This document shows, one piece after another, positions 36,950 to 44,778 of a DNA stretch of 55,450 nt; position 1 is the first letter of the stretch, and the number at the start of each line of letters is the position of its first letter. The translations under genes and the position numbers were made by a program. A model generated the notes under the pieces. It had not been told where the DNA came from, made no database searches, and saw only the letters and a list, made by a program, of their open reading frames with translations. Source of the DNA: Candidatus Zhuqueibacterota bacterium (GTDB lineage: Bacteria; Zhuqueibacterota; Zhuqueibacteria; Residuimicrobiales; Krinioviventaceae); assembly GCA_016934825.1 (NCBI GenBank), contig JAFGSB010000024.1, positions 1 through 55,450 of the forward strand. The letters are read 5' to 3'.

Positions 36950-37720
36950 CTAAAGATTTTCCAAATATCCGATCCCGCCAAGCTGCTTCATTTGCTGTTC
37001 GATCCAGAGGACCCTTGTTTGAACATAGGGTGACGGCCTGGCAATAAACATTCGTTTCGGATTCGGGAGCACGGCCGCGAACAGGGCCGCGTCATAGCCG
37101 GTCAACTCGGCCGGTCGCTTGCCAAGATGCGATTCCGAGGCGGCGGCGACTCCGTAAACGCCGTCGGAAAATTCGGCGATGTTCAGGTAAACTTCGAGGA
37201 TGCGCCGCTTCGGCCACAGCCATTCCAAAAGCACGGTAAAATAGGCCTCCAGACCCTTGCGGACAAAATTTTTACCCGGCCACAAAAAGAGATTTTTCGC
37301 CGTTTGTTGTGTAATCGTGCTCGCTCCCCGCAGTCGTCCGCCCCGCCTGCTGTCTTCCACGGCGTCCGAGATCGATTCGAAATCAAATCCCCGGTGGACG
37401 GGAAATTTTTGATCCTCGGCTGCGACAACCGCCAGAGGCATCAAGGGTGATATGGATTCCCGGTTAACCCACCGGTAGCGGATGGTATCCTTATTTTGTT
37501 TGAAAAAATTTTGCACCCGCCTTTGCATCATAAAAGCCGATGTAGGAGGCGGTACCCAGCGAAAGCTGAGGACCAGATCGACTGAAAAGAAAAAAATGGC
37601 AAGGACCAGCAGTCCCGGAATGGCCAGGGAAACGGTTATTTTACCCGGGAATTTTTTTGTCTTCATCCTGACGGTTAATATATCCTGATCAATTGTATTT
37701 TGCCTGGGGGTATTGTTCAC
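36950..37720 (-). CDS. mtgA: Monofunctional biosynthetic peptidoglycan transglycosylase
   Basis: This 256-residue membrane-anchored GT51 glycosyltransferase polymerises lipid II glycan strands. After a cytoplasmic leader there is one transmembrane helix (residues 28-50). GT51 motifs follow: VAAEDQKFPVHRGFDF with catalytic Glu102, RGASTITQQTAKNLFLWP, FVRKGLEAYFTVLLEWLWPK and RRILEVYLNIAEF. There is no transpeptidase domain, as expected for MtgA. The start is GTG at 37720. An ATG 18 codons inside (37666) would still keep the anchor. The spacer upstream (minus strand) has a weak TTGTTG-N17-TATATT promoter. Confidence 0.93.
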   Translation of the reverse strand: MNNTPRQNTIDQDILTVRMKTKKFPGKITVSLAIPGLLVLAIFFFSVDLVLSFRWVPPPTSAFMMQRRVQNFFKQNKDTIRYRWVNRESISPLMPLAVVAAEDQKFPVHRGFDFESISDAVEDSRRGGRLRGASTITQQTAKNLFLWPGKNFVRKGLEAYFTVLLEWLWPKRRILEVYLNIAEFSDGVYGVAAASESHLGKRPAELTGYDAALFAAVLPNPKRMFIARPSPYVQTRVLWIEQQMKQLGGIGYLENL

Positions 37721-38043
37721 TTTAAATATCTCACAATTTAATTAATGAAATATACCTATAATTAACATTTTCAACAATAATATCTTGCTATTATTATGTA
37801 TCACAAATATTCGGCTATTTTTTGAAATCAAAAGTGGGGATAAAACGGAAATCATTGTATATAATAGATCGGGAAAATGTTCGCGCAGATAACGCAGATA
37901 AAAGCATATTTGTTGTTAATGGAGGTATAAACCGCTTATGGAAAACAAAAAGAAAATAAAAATTTTCTCTCCGCAATAATGTTTCTCACGGAAACCACAC
38001 AGATGTCGAATGATATTTAGAGATCACTAAAACGGGAACAATA
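37721..38043. other. Intergenic region with degenerate-looking short repeats
   Basis: No gene longer than about 13 codons is visible. One such frame (MENKKKIKIFSPQ at about 37938) has TGGAGG about 16 bases upstream. The right part contains phrases such as CGCAGATAACGCAGATAAAA and CACGGAAACCACACAGATG, which resemble the low-information spacer sequence common in environmental genomes. I see no RNA gene. Confidence 0.4.
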
Positions 38044-38044
38044 C

Positions 38045-38070
38045 AAAAAAGGCGGGTGTGCCCCGCCTTT
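38045..38070 (-). terminator. Rho-independent terminator of the DUF2752 operon
   Basis: AAAGGCGGG (38048-38056) and CCCGCCTTT (38062-38070) form a 9-base stem with a 5-base loop. On the minus strand it is followed by a run of T (plus-strand AAAAAA). It lies just past the stop of the small membrane protein. Confidence 0.85.
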
Positions 38071-38073
38071 CGA

Positions 38074-38340
38074 TTATCTATACTGGTTTAACATATTCAC
38101 CCCGACAGTAAACTGTAAAATCAGGATCAGGACAAATAAAATCGTCCAGATGATCATAATGGTAGTAATGTTTTGTTTTTTGTGATTGATCCAGCCCCAG
38201 ATAAAGGTATAAAGCCCGCAAATTATCCCTAATATACCTAATCCGACGCCCTCTTTTTTAAAGAGTTTGATCAGAACGAGAATAAAACATACAAACACCG
38301 CAAGGCTTACAAGGTAATATAAACCCATCATTGCTCCCAT
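38074..38340 (-). CDS. Small three-helix membrane protein of unknown function
   Basis: The real start is the ATG at 38340, with AAGGAGG 7 bases upstream. The longer frame from 38475 overlaps the DUF2752 gene. The 88-residue protein begins MGAMMGLYYLVSLAVFVCFI and has three hydrophobic helices, with LFKKEGVGLGILGIICGLYTFIWGW in the middle and a short cytoplasmic linker (NHKKQN). It is co-transcribed with the DUF2752 gene and ends at a strong terminator. Function unknown. Confidence 0.8.
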   Translation of the reverse strand: MGAMMGLYYLVSLAVFVCFILVLIKLFKKEGVGLGILGIICGLYTFIWGWINHKKQNITTIMIIWTILFVLILILQFTVGVNMLNQYR

Positions 38341-38387
38341 TGGCCACCTCCTTTGTTTTTGTTCATGTTTTAATGAGTTATTAGGTT

Positions 38388-38813
38388 TTAAAATAATTCC
38401 AAAAATAAACGAATCAGCCAGTAACCGAACAGGGAAATCATGAGAAAGGTGAAAAACCCGCTGCGGGTTTCCCATTTGGCCAATCCATTAATTGATTTTT
38501 GATACCATTTACCGGGCAGTATGGAAATCCCTCCTGTCAGTATTAATCCCGCTAAAAAAACGGGAGCGAAAGCATGTTCCCGAACAGCCATGTTCCATTT
38601 TCCCTGCAGCAGAGCCAGCGTTGCGTGCGTTAAACCACAACCGGGACAATTTATGCCAAAAACACTTTTAATTGGGCACAACCACAATTGGTAACCATAA
38701 AACGAAAAAAGGATATAAATAACGACAAGAAAAACCATGGATAACACGAACCAGCGCTTTTGTAACAATAAAGATAATACCGGCCGGAAAAGATGATCTT
38801 TAAATGATGACAT
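38388..38813 (-). CDS. DUF2752 membrane protein
   Basis: This 141-residue protein has the DUF2752 signature LCPIKSVFGINCPGCGLTHATLALLQGKW followed by AVREHAFAPV, with about three transmembrane helices. The CPGCGLT loop carries two cysteines that may bind a metal or form a redox pair. The family is widespread and functionally undefined. The ATG lacks a clear Shine-Dalgarno. A promoter-like site lies about 170 bases upstream, and the small membrane protein follows in the same transcript. Confidence 0.85.
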   Translation of the reverse strand: MSSFKDHLFRPVLSLLLQKRWFVLSMVFLVVIYILFSFYGYQLWLCPIKSVFGINCPGCGLTHATLALLQGKWNMAVREHAFAPVFLAGLILTGGISILPGKWYQKSINGLAKWETRSGFFTFLMISLFGYWLIRLFLELF

Positions 38814-38853
38814 AATAATTTCGCCGGGTCATGTTTGGTTGTTCCGGCCTTGT

Positions 38854-38882
38854 TTGTAATTTTTTCGTTTATGGCGTATAAT
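38854..38882 (+). promoter_or_regulatory. Plus-strand promoter with no gene downstream
   Basis: TTGTAA (38854-38859), exactly 17 bases, then a perfect TATAAT (38877-38882). The predicted transcript starts near 38889 and contains AGAGGAG, a TTG or ATG start, a 16-codon frame (38901-38951) and a T tract. No plus-strand gene follows for 2.7 kb. Confidence 0.45.
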
Positions 38883-38982
38883 ATTTTTCAGAGGAGTAAA
38901 TTGGATGATAATAAGACATTTATAGCGCCTGATAACGCATCTTTTTTTTAATTACACCTCTTTCAGGATAACACTTTCTATT

Positions 38983-39010
38983 AATATACGCCGTCTGACC
39001 AAAAAGTCAA
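38983..39010 (-). promoter_or_regulatory. Minus-strand promoter for the DUF2752 operon
   Basis: On the minus strand TTGACT (39005-39010), 16 bases, then TATATT (38983-38988). It points at the DUF2752 gene with a leader of about 160 bases, through which the divergent plus-strand promoter reads antisense. Confidence 0.5.
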
Positions 39011-39242
39011 TTAAAATTTTTATTATTTTGTCAAGCAATCAAGTATTTTATATCGGATCATGTTCTTTTTTAATTTTAGTATTGTTTTTTCCCGGTTTAA
39101 TAATTCTTTTGAAAATACAAATCCTGTACCCAAATATTCTATCCAGAAAACAGTTATTTGTTTTGAGAAATTCAATTTTAGCGCTGAATAGCGGTTAAAA
39201 AAATGGCCGCGGCGAAAACTTATAAGCATTGCCCGGTTAGGA
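39011..39242. other. Intergenic region after the lipoprotein gene
   Basis: An in-frame minus-strand stretch of 68 codons (39023-39229) begins 13 bases past the lipoprotein stop, but it has no binding site and no recognisable family, so I do not call it a gene. No hairpin terminator was found. Confidence 0.35.
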
Positions 39243-40250
39243 TCAGTCTGACAATCTGAATTTTTTAACGTAATTCTCCCGCGCGAACCAGAGAATATTG
39301 CCTTCTGTTGTTATTCGTCCATTCATTTCGGGGACAACGAGAAAGCCCTTATTATTATAATTTTGATCCAACAGGTACAATATGATATCCTGATAATAAC
39401 GGCACTGCATGTAAAGAGTGGAATCCGCACCGGTTATGGCGACCGGTCTGTGGGTCGATTCAGGACTGTCGATCAGGGACAATGATCCGGAGTCGAATGG
39501 ATCAAACCGGCAAAATTTTTTGCCGATTTGTGATTCACATGCCAGCAACACATCACCATACCAGCAGAGATCGCGCAAATTCAGATACTGCGACGGCTGG
39601 TACGGATTGTCCGGCAGGGGCAGCTTTTCAACAATGGCCGGAGCGCCGTCATTTTGAATATTAAATTTGACCAGTTTGTGGTTCACGGTATCGGACGTCC
39701 AGAAATGATTACCATCCCAGGCAAGCCCGGACGGCGTTATATTTTTTATGGATCCCGATTTTTGTACGGTCATGCCGGCGTTGATTTGGATAACAGTAAA
39801 ATCCGATGTTAATAACCACAGGTCCGGGGTTACCCGGACAATGCCGGTAAAATTGTAGCCGTTATAATAAAATGTAGACTCTTCAATGAGCCATTTGCCC
39901 AATACAATATCTCCGGTTGATTTGTCCGAGTAATCCACATTCCAGGTATTGCTGGATACCCGGTAACCCTGTTTTTCAATCGCTAATTGATAGCCGTAAC
40001 CGCCCGGCACCTGAGAAAAAGTAAATATTCCGCTGCTGTCTGTAACGTATTCCATATTGATAAATATATCGCCGGCGCCGCCGTAAAGAGTGACCAGCGC
40101 ATTATCGACCGGGTTTTTGTCCAGGCTGCTTATAACACGCCCGGAAAGAGTATAAACCGGTATTTGGGGCGCTATAATATCGTGATCCTGCTTTTGAAAA
40201 CAGGAAAGACAAAGTAGCAGGGGGAAAATTAAGGGTATGGATTTTTTCAT
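39243..40250 (-). CDS. Lipoprotein with carboxypeptidase-regulatory-like and beta-propeller-like parts
   Basis: This 335-residue lipoprotein has a lipobox LCLSC near residue 17. The N-terminal part is a carboxypeptidase-regulatory-like domain (YTLSGRVISSLDKNPVDNAL ... DSSGIFTFSQVPGGYGYQLAI). The rest resembles a beta-propeller, with repeats such as SGLAWDGNHFWTSDTVNHKLVKF and LRDLCWYGDVLLACES. It is probably anchored at the periplasmic or outer face of the envelope. It lies 35 bases downstream of a SUMF1-fold lipoprotein and is presumably co-transcribed. The ligand is unknown. Confidence 0.8.
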   Translation of the reverse strand: MKKSIPLIFPLLLCLSCFQKQDHDIIAPQIPVYTLSGRVISSLDKNPVDNALVTLYGGAGDIFINMEYVTDSSGIFTFSQVPGGYGYQLAIEKQGYRVSSNTWNVDYSDKSTGDIVLGKWLIEESTFYYNGYNFTGIVRVTPDLWLLTSDFTVIQINAGMTVQKSGSIKNITPSGLAWDGNHFWTSDTVNHKLVKFNIQNDGAPAIVEKLPLPDNPYQPSQYLNLRDLCWYGDVLLACESQIGKKFCRFDPFDSGSLSLIDSPESTHRPVAITGADSTLYMQCRYYQDIILYLLDQNYNNKGFLVVPEMNGRITTEGNILWFARENYVKKFRLSD

Positions 40251-40285
40251 AAATCAGTTTAATTCATATCGTTAAAATTTTTATT

Positions 40286-41200
40286 TTACCGGGCGCACCG
40301 AAAGCCAACCAGTACATTGGGTTCCATATGCAGATGAAAACGGCAGGCGCAGCGCACATCATGAGCAATATCAACAAAAGAACCTCCGCGGACAACTTTG
40401 AAATGTCTGCTGGTCTCATAAGGACCTTTGGGATTAGACACGGGGCTGGTGCAATAATAGCTTTCCAGGTACCAGTCATCGCACCATTCCAGAGCATTCC
40501 CGGCCATATTACAGCAGCCGTAAGGACTATCTCCCGCGGGGCTGTAAAAGTCGACAATGTTCAAAAAGCCGATGTGACTTTTGTAATTACATAATGAATC
40601 ATTCGGGGGTATATCGCCCCAGGGATACAACCGGCTGTCCGTTCCCCGGGCCGCTTTTTCCCATTCCGCTTCCGTGGGAATTCTCTTGCCATAATACATC
40701 GCAAAAGTGTTTGCCCCCTGCCACGTCACGTTTGTGACCGGCAGATTCAAATAACCGGATTTTAAGGAAAATGAATCCCCATCAAAACTGATGACGCTGC
40801 CCTCAATATTCATATTGTACAATATCATGTCGTTTTGTGTGACCGTTTTCCCGTCGGTTTGGATTCTGCCTTCCCTGTAGGCGCTATTCAGGAAATCCGT
40901 ATAGTGTGCGTTGGTTACCTCGAATTTATCGATCCAGTAGTCGTCCAGATAAACCGTATGAACGGGTTTTTCATCAAAATAACCATAATTGCTGCCCATG
41001 ATAAACTCCCCGGCAGGAATGTGGATCATAACCATGTCGATTTTTTTCTCAATAGCGGTCGGCGGTTTATCAATCGAGGGCTTTTCCGAACCTGTCGGTT
41101 CTTTGTCACAATTAAAATTGATAGAAAGAAATATATTAAAAATGAAAAAATAAAAATATTGTGAACGGTGGTTTATCATGCTTAAATTCCATCGGAACAT
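40286..41200 (-). CDS. Lipoprotein with formylglycine-generating-enzyme (SUMF1) fold lacking the catalytic cysteines
   Basis: This 304-residue protein shows family segments MVMIHIPAGEFIMGSN, KPVHTVYLDDYWIDKFEVTN, LPVTNVTWQGANTFAMYYGKRIPTEAEWEKAARG, LYPWGD and NALEWCDDWY. The FGE copper/cysteine site is replaced at the RGGSFVDIAHDVRCACRFH segment (Asp and His where Cys336 and Cys341 of human FGE sit), so it is probably not a formylglycine synthase. The N-terminus has a hydrophobic stretch ending NFNCDKEP, a plausible lipobox. The start could be 41200 or the ATG at 41179, neither with a clear binding site. It may be a binding or structural SUMF1 protein. Confidence 0.82.
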   Translation of the reverse strand: MFRWNLSMINHRSQYFYFFIFNIFLSINFNCDKEPTGSEKPSIDKPPTAIEKKIDMVMIHIPAGEFIMGSNYGYFDEKPVHTVYLDDYWIDKFEVTNAHYTDFLNSAYREGRIQTDGKTVTQNDMILYNMNIEGSVISFDGDSFSLKSGYLNLPVTNVTWQGANTFAMYYGKRIPTEAEWEKAARGTDSRLYPWGDIPPNDSLCNYKSHIGFLNIVDFYSPAGDSPYGCCNMAGNALEWCDDWYLESYYCTSPVSNPKGPYETSRHFKVVRGGSFVDIAHDVRCACRFHLHMEPNVLVGFRCAR

Positions 41201-41396
41201 TTGTGTCGGGATATTATATTACTTAAATAATATAAAGTTTTATATTAAAATTCAATTATTAAATAGCTGTTTGCATAATTAAGAATTTATACAGGTTATA
41301 CAACTTTTTCCAAGTCGTTTTCGGACACCTGTAAAGATATTTTAGATAGTAAATTGCAGTTATTAAAAAATTTTTTTTAAAAATTTAATAAATAAC

Positions 41397-41425
41397 TTGA
41401 CTAATCATTATAAATCATATATATT
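41397..41425 (+). promoter_or_regulatory. Sigma70-type promoter of nrdDG
   Basis: TTGACT (41397-41402), 17 bases, TATATT (41420-41425). Transcription would begin near 41432, leaving a leader of about 270 bases before nrdD. Confidence 0.6.
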
Positions 41426-41431
41426 GTACTA

Positions 41432-41700
41432 CACGGTTAAAAAATGTATATATATAGTCCTGGAAAAATTTAATTTTAAATGGAGGATTTAAAACAGGGA
41501 TTCTGTTTTTTCTGTGATTGAAGATGTGTTGAAGGCAATGCAGAGCCGAAAAAGAGTTATTTCATGGAATAAGATAGATATAAATCAGTAAAATATTTCA
41601 GAATTAAATATTCCAGGAATTTAAATTTTTAAGAGTGTGTTTGTGTAATTATGTGTTGTCGACTCGATTGAGTATGGAATTTTGTCAGGAGGAGTAAAAA
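41432..41700 (+). other. Long leader of nrdDG with a possible attenuator and leader peptide
   Basis: The leader holds a 13-codon frame at 41480-41521 (MEDLKQGFCFFCD) and, overlapping it, an AAAACAG-GGATT-CTGTTTT hairpin (41491-41509) running into T residues. The stem has only two G:C pairs, so it is weak. The end of the leader has AGGAGGAG 6 bases before the nrdD ATG. No known riboswitch was recognised. Confidence 0.4.
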
Positions 41701-43806
41701 ATGAGTGTTGCCTTGAAAACATTTAGAAAAATCGTAAAAAGGAATGGTGCTGTTGTTGATTTTGATTCGCTGAAAATAACAGCGGCTATAGCCAAAGCAG
41801 GAAGCGCCACCGGTGAATTTGATAATGAAACAGCAAAACTTCTTACGATCAAAACACTATCATTAGCGCAACATATACTAAACGATAATATTACGACAGT
41901 CGAACAGATCCAGGATATCGTTGAAGAGGTGTTGTTAGCTTCTCCTTATAAAAAAACGGCAAAAGCTTATATTATTTACCGTGAACAACATGCAAAAATC
42001 AGGGAAATTACCTCCAAATTCAATGTGGACCTGGTGGACCAGTATTTAACAAAGGCCGACTGGAAAGTCAATGAAAACAGTAATATGAGTTTTTCATTAC
42101 AGGGATTGAATAATTATATTTCTGCAGAAGTCAGTAAAGTATACTGGCTTAATAATATTTATCCTACTTATATTAAAGAAGCCCATTTAAACGGGGATTT
42201 CCATATTCATGATCTGGGTGTATTAAGCGTTTATTGCGTCGGCTGGGATCTTTATGATTTGCTGCTGCAGGGATTTAAAGGCGCGTCCGGGAAACTGGAA
42301 TCGAAACCGGCAAAACATTTTCGCAGCGCCCTGGGTCAGATTGTGAATTTCTTTTATACATTACAGGGGGAAGCGGCGGGCGCGCAGGCGTTTTCCAATT
42401 TTGACACATTACTGGCGCCCTTTATCCGATATGATGAATTATCCTATACCGAGGTAAAACAGGCTCTTCAGGAATTCTTGTTTAATGTCAATGTGCCCAC
42501 CCGGGTCGGTTTTCAAACCCCGTTTACCAATGTGACCCTGGATTTAACAGTTCCGTCCTATTATGCCGACCAGGGCGTTATCATCGGCGGCGAAGTACAG
42601 GATAAGACTTTTAAGGAATTCGGCAAGGAGATGGATATGTTCAACCGGGCATTTTTGGAAGTTATGCTGGATGGAGACGCCAAAGGCCGGGTATTTACAT
42701 TTCCAATTCCGACATACAATATTACCAAAGATTTTGACTGGAATAACCCCAATCTGGATTTGTTGTGGGAAATTACCGCAAAGTATGGTATACCCTATTT
42801 TGCCAATTTTGTCAATTCCGAAATGCAGCCCGAGGACGCCCGAAGTATGTGCTGCCGTTTGAGAATAGATAACCGTGAATTACGCAACAGGGGAGGCGGT
42901 TTATTCGGATCTTCACCATTGACGGGATCTGTCGGGGTGGTGACCATAAATTTACCCCGACTTGGCTATCTTGCGAATACGGAGGACGAATTTCTTGATC
43001 GATTGTACGAATTAATGATCATGGCTAAGGAGAGTCTTGAAACAAAACGAAAAATACTCGAACGATTTACGGATGATAATCTTTATCCGTACACCAGGTT
43101 TTATTTGCGGAGCGTGAAGCAGAGGTTTAACCAATACTGGAAAAACCATTTTGCGACAATCGGGATTGTCGGAATGAACGAAGCCTGTGTCAATCTTTTT
43201 GGCGAAAATCTCGGCAGTGAAAAAGGCAGGGAATTTTCACTTAAGATTTTAAACTATATGCGGGAAAAGCTGGTAGAGTTTCAGGAAGAAACCGGCAATA
43301 TGTATAATCTTGAAGCAACACCCGCCGAAAGCACTTCATATCGCCTCGCAAAATTGGATAAAAATAAATATATGAACATTATTACCGCAGTTGATTTTGA
43401 AAACGGGACATATAATGCGCCTTTTTATACAAATTCTTCACATTTGCCGGTAAATTACACGGATGATTTGTTTGATTTGCTTGATCTTCAGGATGAGTCA
43501 CAGACACGTTACACCGGCGGTACTGTTATTCATCTGTTTCTGGGAGAGAGGATTAAAGATACGACATCGCTGAAAAATTTGATCCGCAAAATCTGTAATA
43601 CATATCATCTCCCCTATTTTTCTATTACACCTACATTTAGCGTCTGTCCAAGTTGTGGTTATCTGGACGGGGAACTGGATTTTTGTCCGAAATGCGCGCA
43701 AAAGTGCGAAATTTATTCCAGGGTTGTCGGTTACCTGCGTCCTGTCAATCAGTGGAATGACGGGAAAAGAGAAGAATTCAAATTAAGAAAAACGATACCC
43801 GCATGA
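41701..43806 (+). CDS. nrdD: Anaerobic (class III) ribonucleoside-triphosphate reductase
   Basis: This 701-residue glycyl-radical enzyme makes deoxynucleoside triphosphates without oxygen. An N-terminal ATP-cone (KIVKRNGAVVDFDSLKITAAI) is followed by the ten-strand barrel with HIHDLGVLSVYCVGWDL, and CCRLRIDNRELRNRGGGLFG in the active region. The zinc cysteines are Cys649, Cys652, Cys662 and Cys665 (CPSCGY, CPKC). The radical glycine is Gly677 in SRVVGYLRPVNQW. AGGAGGAG precedes the ATG. It overlaps nrdG by 4 bases, so reductase and activase are made together. Confidence 0.97.
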   Translation: MSVALKTFRKIVKRNGAVVDFDSLKITAAIAKAGSATGEFDNETAKLLTIKTLSLAQHILNDNITTVEQIQDIVEEVLLASPYKKTAKAYIIYREQHAKIREITSKFNVDLVDQYLTKADWKVNENSNMSFSLQGLNNYISAEVSKVYWLNNIYPTYIKEAHLNGDFHIHDLGVLSVYCVGWDLYDLLLQGFKGASGKLESKPAKHFRSALGQIVNFFYTLQGEAAGAQAFSNFDTLLAPFIRYDELSYTEVKQALQEFLFNVNVPTRVGFQTPFTNVTLDLTVPSYYADQGVIIGGEVQDKTFKEFGKEMDMFNRAFLEVMLDGDAKGRVFTFPIPTYNITKDFDWNNPNLDLLWEITAKYGIPYFANFVNSEMQPEDARSMCCRLRIDNRELRNRGGGLFGSSPLTGSVGVVTINLPRLGYLANTEDEFLDRLYELMIMAKESLETKRKILERFTDDNLYPYTRFYLRSVKQRFNQYWKNHFATIGIVGMNEACVNLFGENLGSEKGREFSLKILNYMREKLVEFQEETGNMYNLEATPAESTSYRLAKLDKNKYMNIITAVDFENGTYNAPFYTNSSHLPVNYTDDLFDLLDLQDESQTRYTGGTVIHLFLGERIKDTTSLKNLIRKICNTYHLPYFSITPTFSVCPSCGYLDGELDFCPKCAQKCEIYSRVVGYLRPVNQWNDGKREEFKLRKTIPA

Positions 43807-44495
43807 AAATAGCCGGTTTGCAAAAATTTTCTTTGATCGATTACCCGGGAAAAATTTCCGCGGTTGTTTTTACACGGGGGTGTAATTTCAGATGTCCTTT
43901 TTGTCATAACCCGGAACTGGTTTTGCCGGAATCATATGCTGAATTATATCCTCCGGAAAAAATTTTCCAGTTTTTTGATAAAAGAAGAAATCAACTGGAT
44001 GGTATTGTCATTACCGGCGGAGAACCGACCCTGCAGGATGATCTGATCGATTTTGTAAAAGAAATAAAAAAATTCGGTTACCTGGTAAAACTCGATACGA
44101 ACGGCAGTAAACCTGATGTACTGGAGCAAATGATATGCGAAAAATTGCTCGATTATATCTCGATGGACATCAAAGCACCGTTTGATAAATATGATCTGGT
44201 ATGCGGAGTAAAATCAAATCCTGAAAATATTCAAAAAAGCATCGATGTGATTAAAAAATCCGATATCGTGCACACATTCAGAACAACCGTTGTGAAACAA
44301 TTTTTAGATTACAGTGATTTGATTGCCATCAGAGAATTGGTGGGCGATAACCAAAAGTATGTTTTACAAAATTTTAACAAATCCGGTAAAATTCTCAATT
44401 CAAAATTAAAGGAAATCGAACAGTACACGGACATGGAAATTTCCAATTTCCAGAAATTTATTTCCGAAAAAGACACAATTCCCCATATTCAATAA
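43803..44495 (+). CDS. nrdG: Anaerobic ribonucleotide reductase activating protein (radical SAM)
   Basis: This 230-residue radical-SAM enzyme uses an iron-sulfur cluster and S-adenosylmethionine to form the glycyl radical of NrdD. The cluster motif is Cys27-x3-Cys31-x2-Cys34 (RGCNFRCPFCHNPEL). The SAM loop GIVITGGEPTLQDDL and SMDIKAPFDKY are also present. It begins with KIAGLQKFSLIDYPGKISAVVF, typical of the longer NrdG-type activases. It starts at the ATG overlapping the nrdD stop (ATGA). Confidence 0.96.
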   Translation: MKIAGLQKFSLIDYPGKISAVVFTRGCNFRCPFCHNPELVLPESYAELYPPEKIFQFFDKRRNQLDGIVITGGEPTLQDDLIDFVKEIKKFGYLVKLDTNGSKPDVLEQMICEKLLDYISMDIKAPFDKYDLVCGVKSNPENIQKSIDVIKKSDIVHTFRTTVVKQFLDYSDLIAIRELVGDNQKYVLQNFNKSGKILNSKLKEIEQYTDMEISNFQKFISEKDTIPHIQ

Positions 44496-44658
44496 AGTCA
44501 TCCGCCAGAGGCTGGATATATCCGGACACGATTTTTTAAACATATCCTGATATTCAATTTTTCAAAGTTTCTATTTAAATTGTATGTGGAAAATAATTTT
44601 TATTATTCTTCAACTTTTTTTAAAATTTGATCGAATCAGGCGGAGGGATTGTATTAAA

Positions 44659-44757
44659 AATCTCAATGATTATAATTTCTACGAATTAAAAGCTGTAACT
44701 CCTTGTTTTTTATTGATTTTTTAAATGTTGAGATTAAATCAGTTAAAACAGCTTTTA
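44659..44757. repeat. Two interleaved inverted repeats in the nrdG/dcd convergent spacer
   Basis: AATCTCAA (44659-44666) pairs with TTGAGATT (44728-44735), and TAAAAGCTGT (44687-44696) pairs with ACAGCTTTTA (44748-44757), with further AACT/AGTT pairing. The arms occur in the order A-B-A'-B', a pseudoknot topology. It may act as the shared terminator region of convergent nrdG and dcd or be chance. The rest of 44496-44778 holds no gene. Confidence 0.4.
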
Positions 44758-44778
44758 TTGATACAGCTCCGGTGAATT

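Noticed and set aside
37900-37980. A 13-codon frame downstream of a TGGAGG motif.
   Set aside because: The motif is about 16 bases from the ATG, the peptide is very short and the surrounding sequence looks like low-information spacer.
38341-38475. Longer start for the small three-helix membrane protein.
   Set aside because: It overlaps the DUF2752 coding end, and the start at 38340 has AAGGAGG 7 bases upstream.
39023-39229. A 68-codon minus-strand frame directly after the lipoprotein gene.
   Set aside because: No binding site, no recognisable family, and its codons resemble neighbouring non-coding sequence.
40286-41200. Formylglycine-generating enzyme (sulfatase activator).
   Set aside because: The fold is present but both catalytic cysteines are replaced, and no sulfatase lies nearby.
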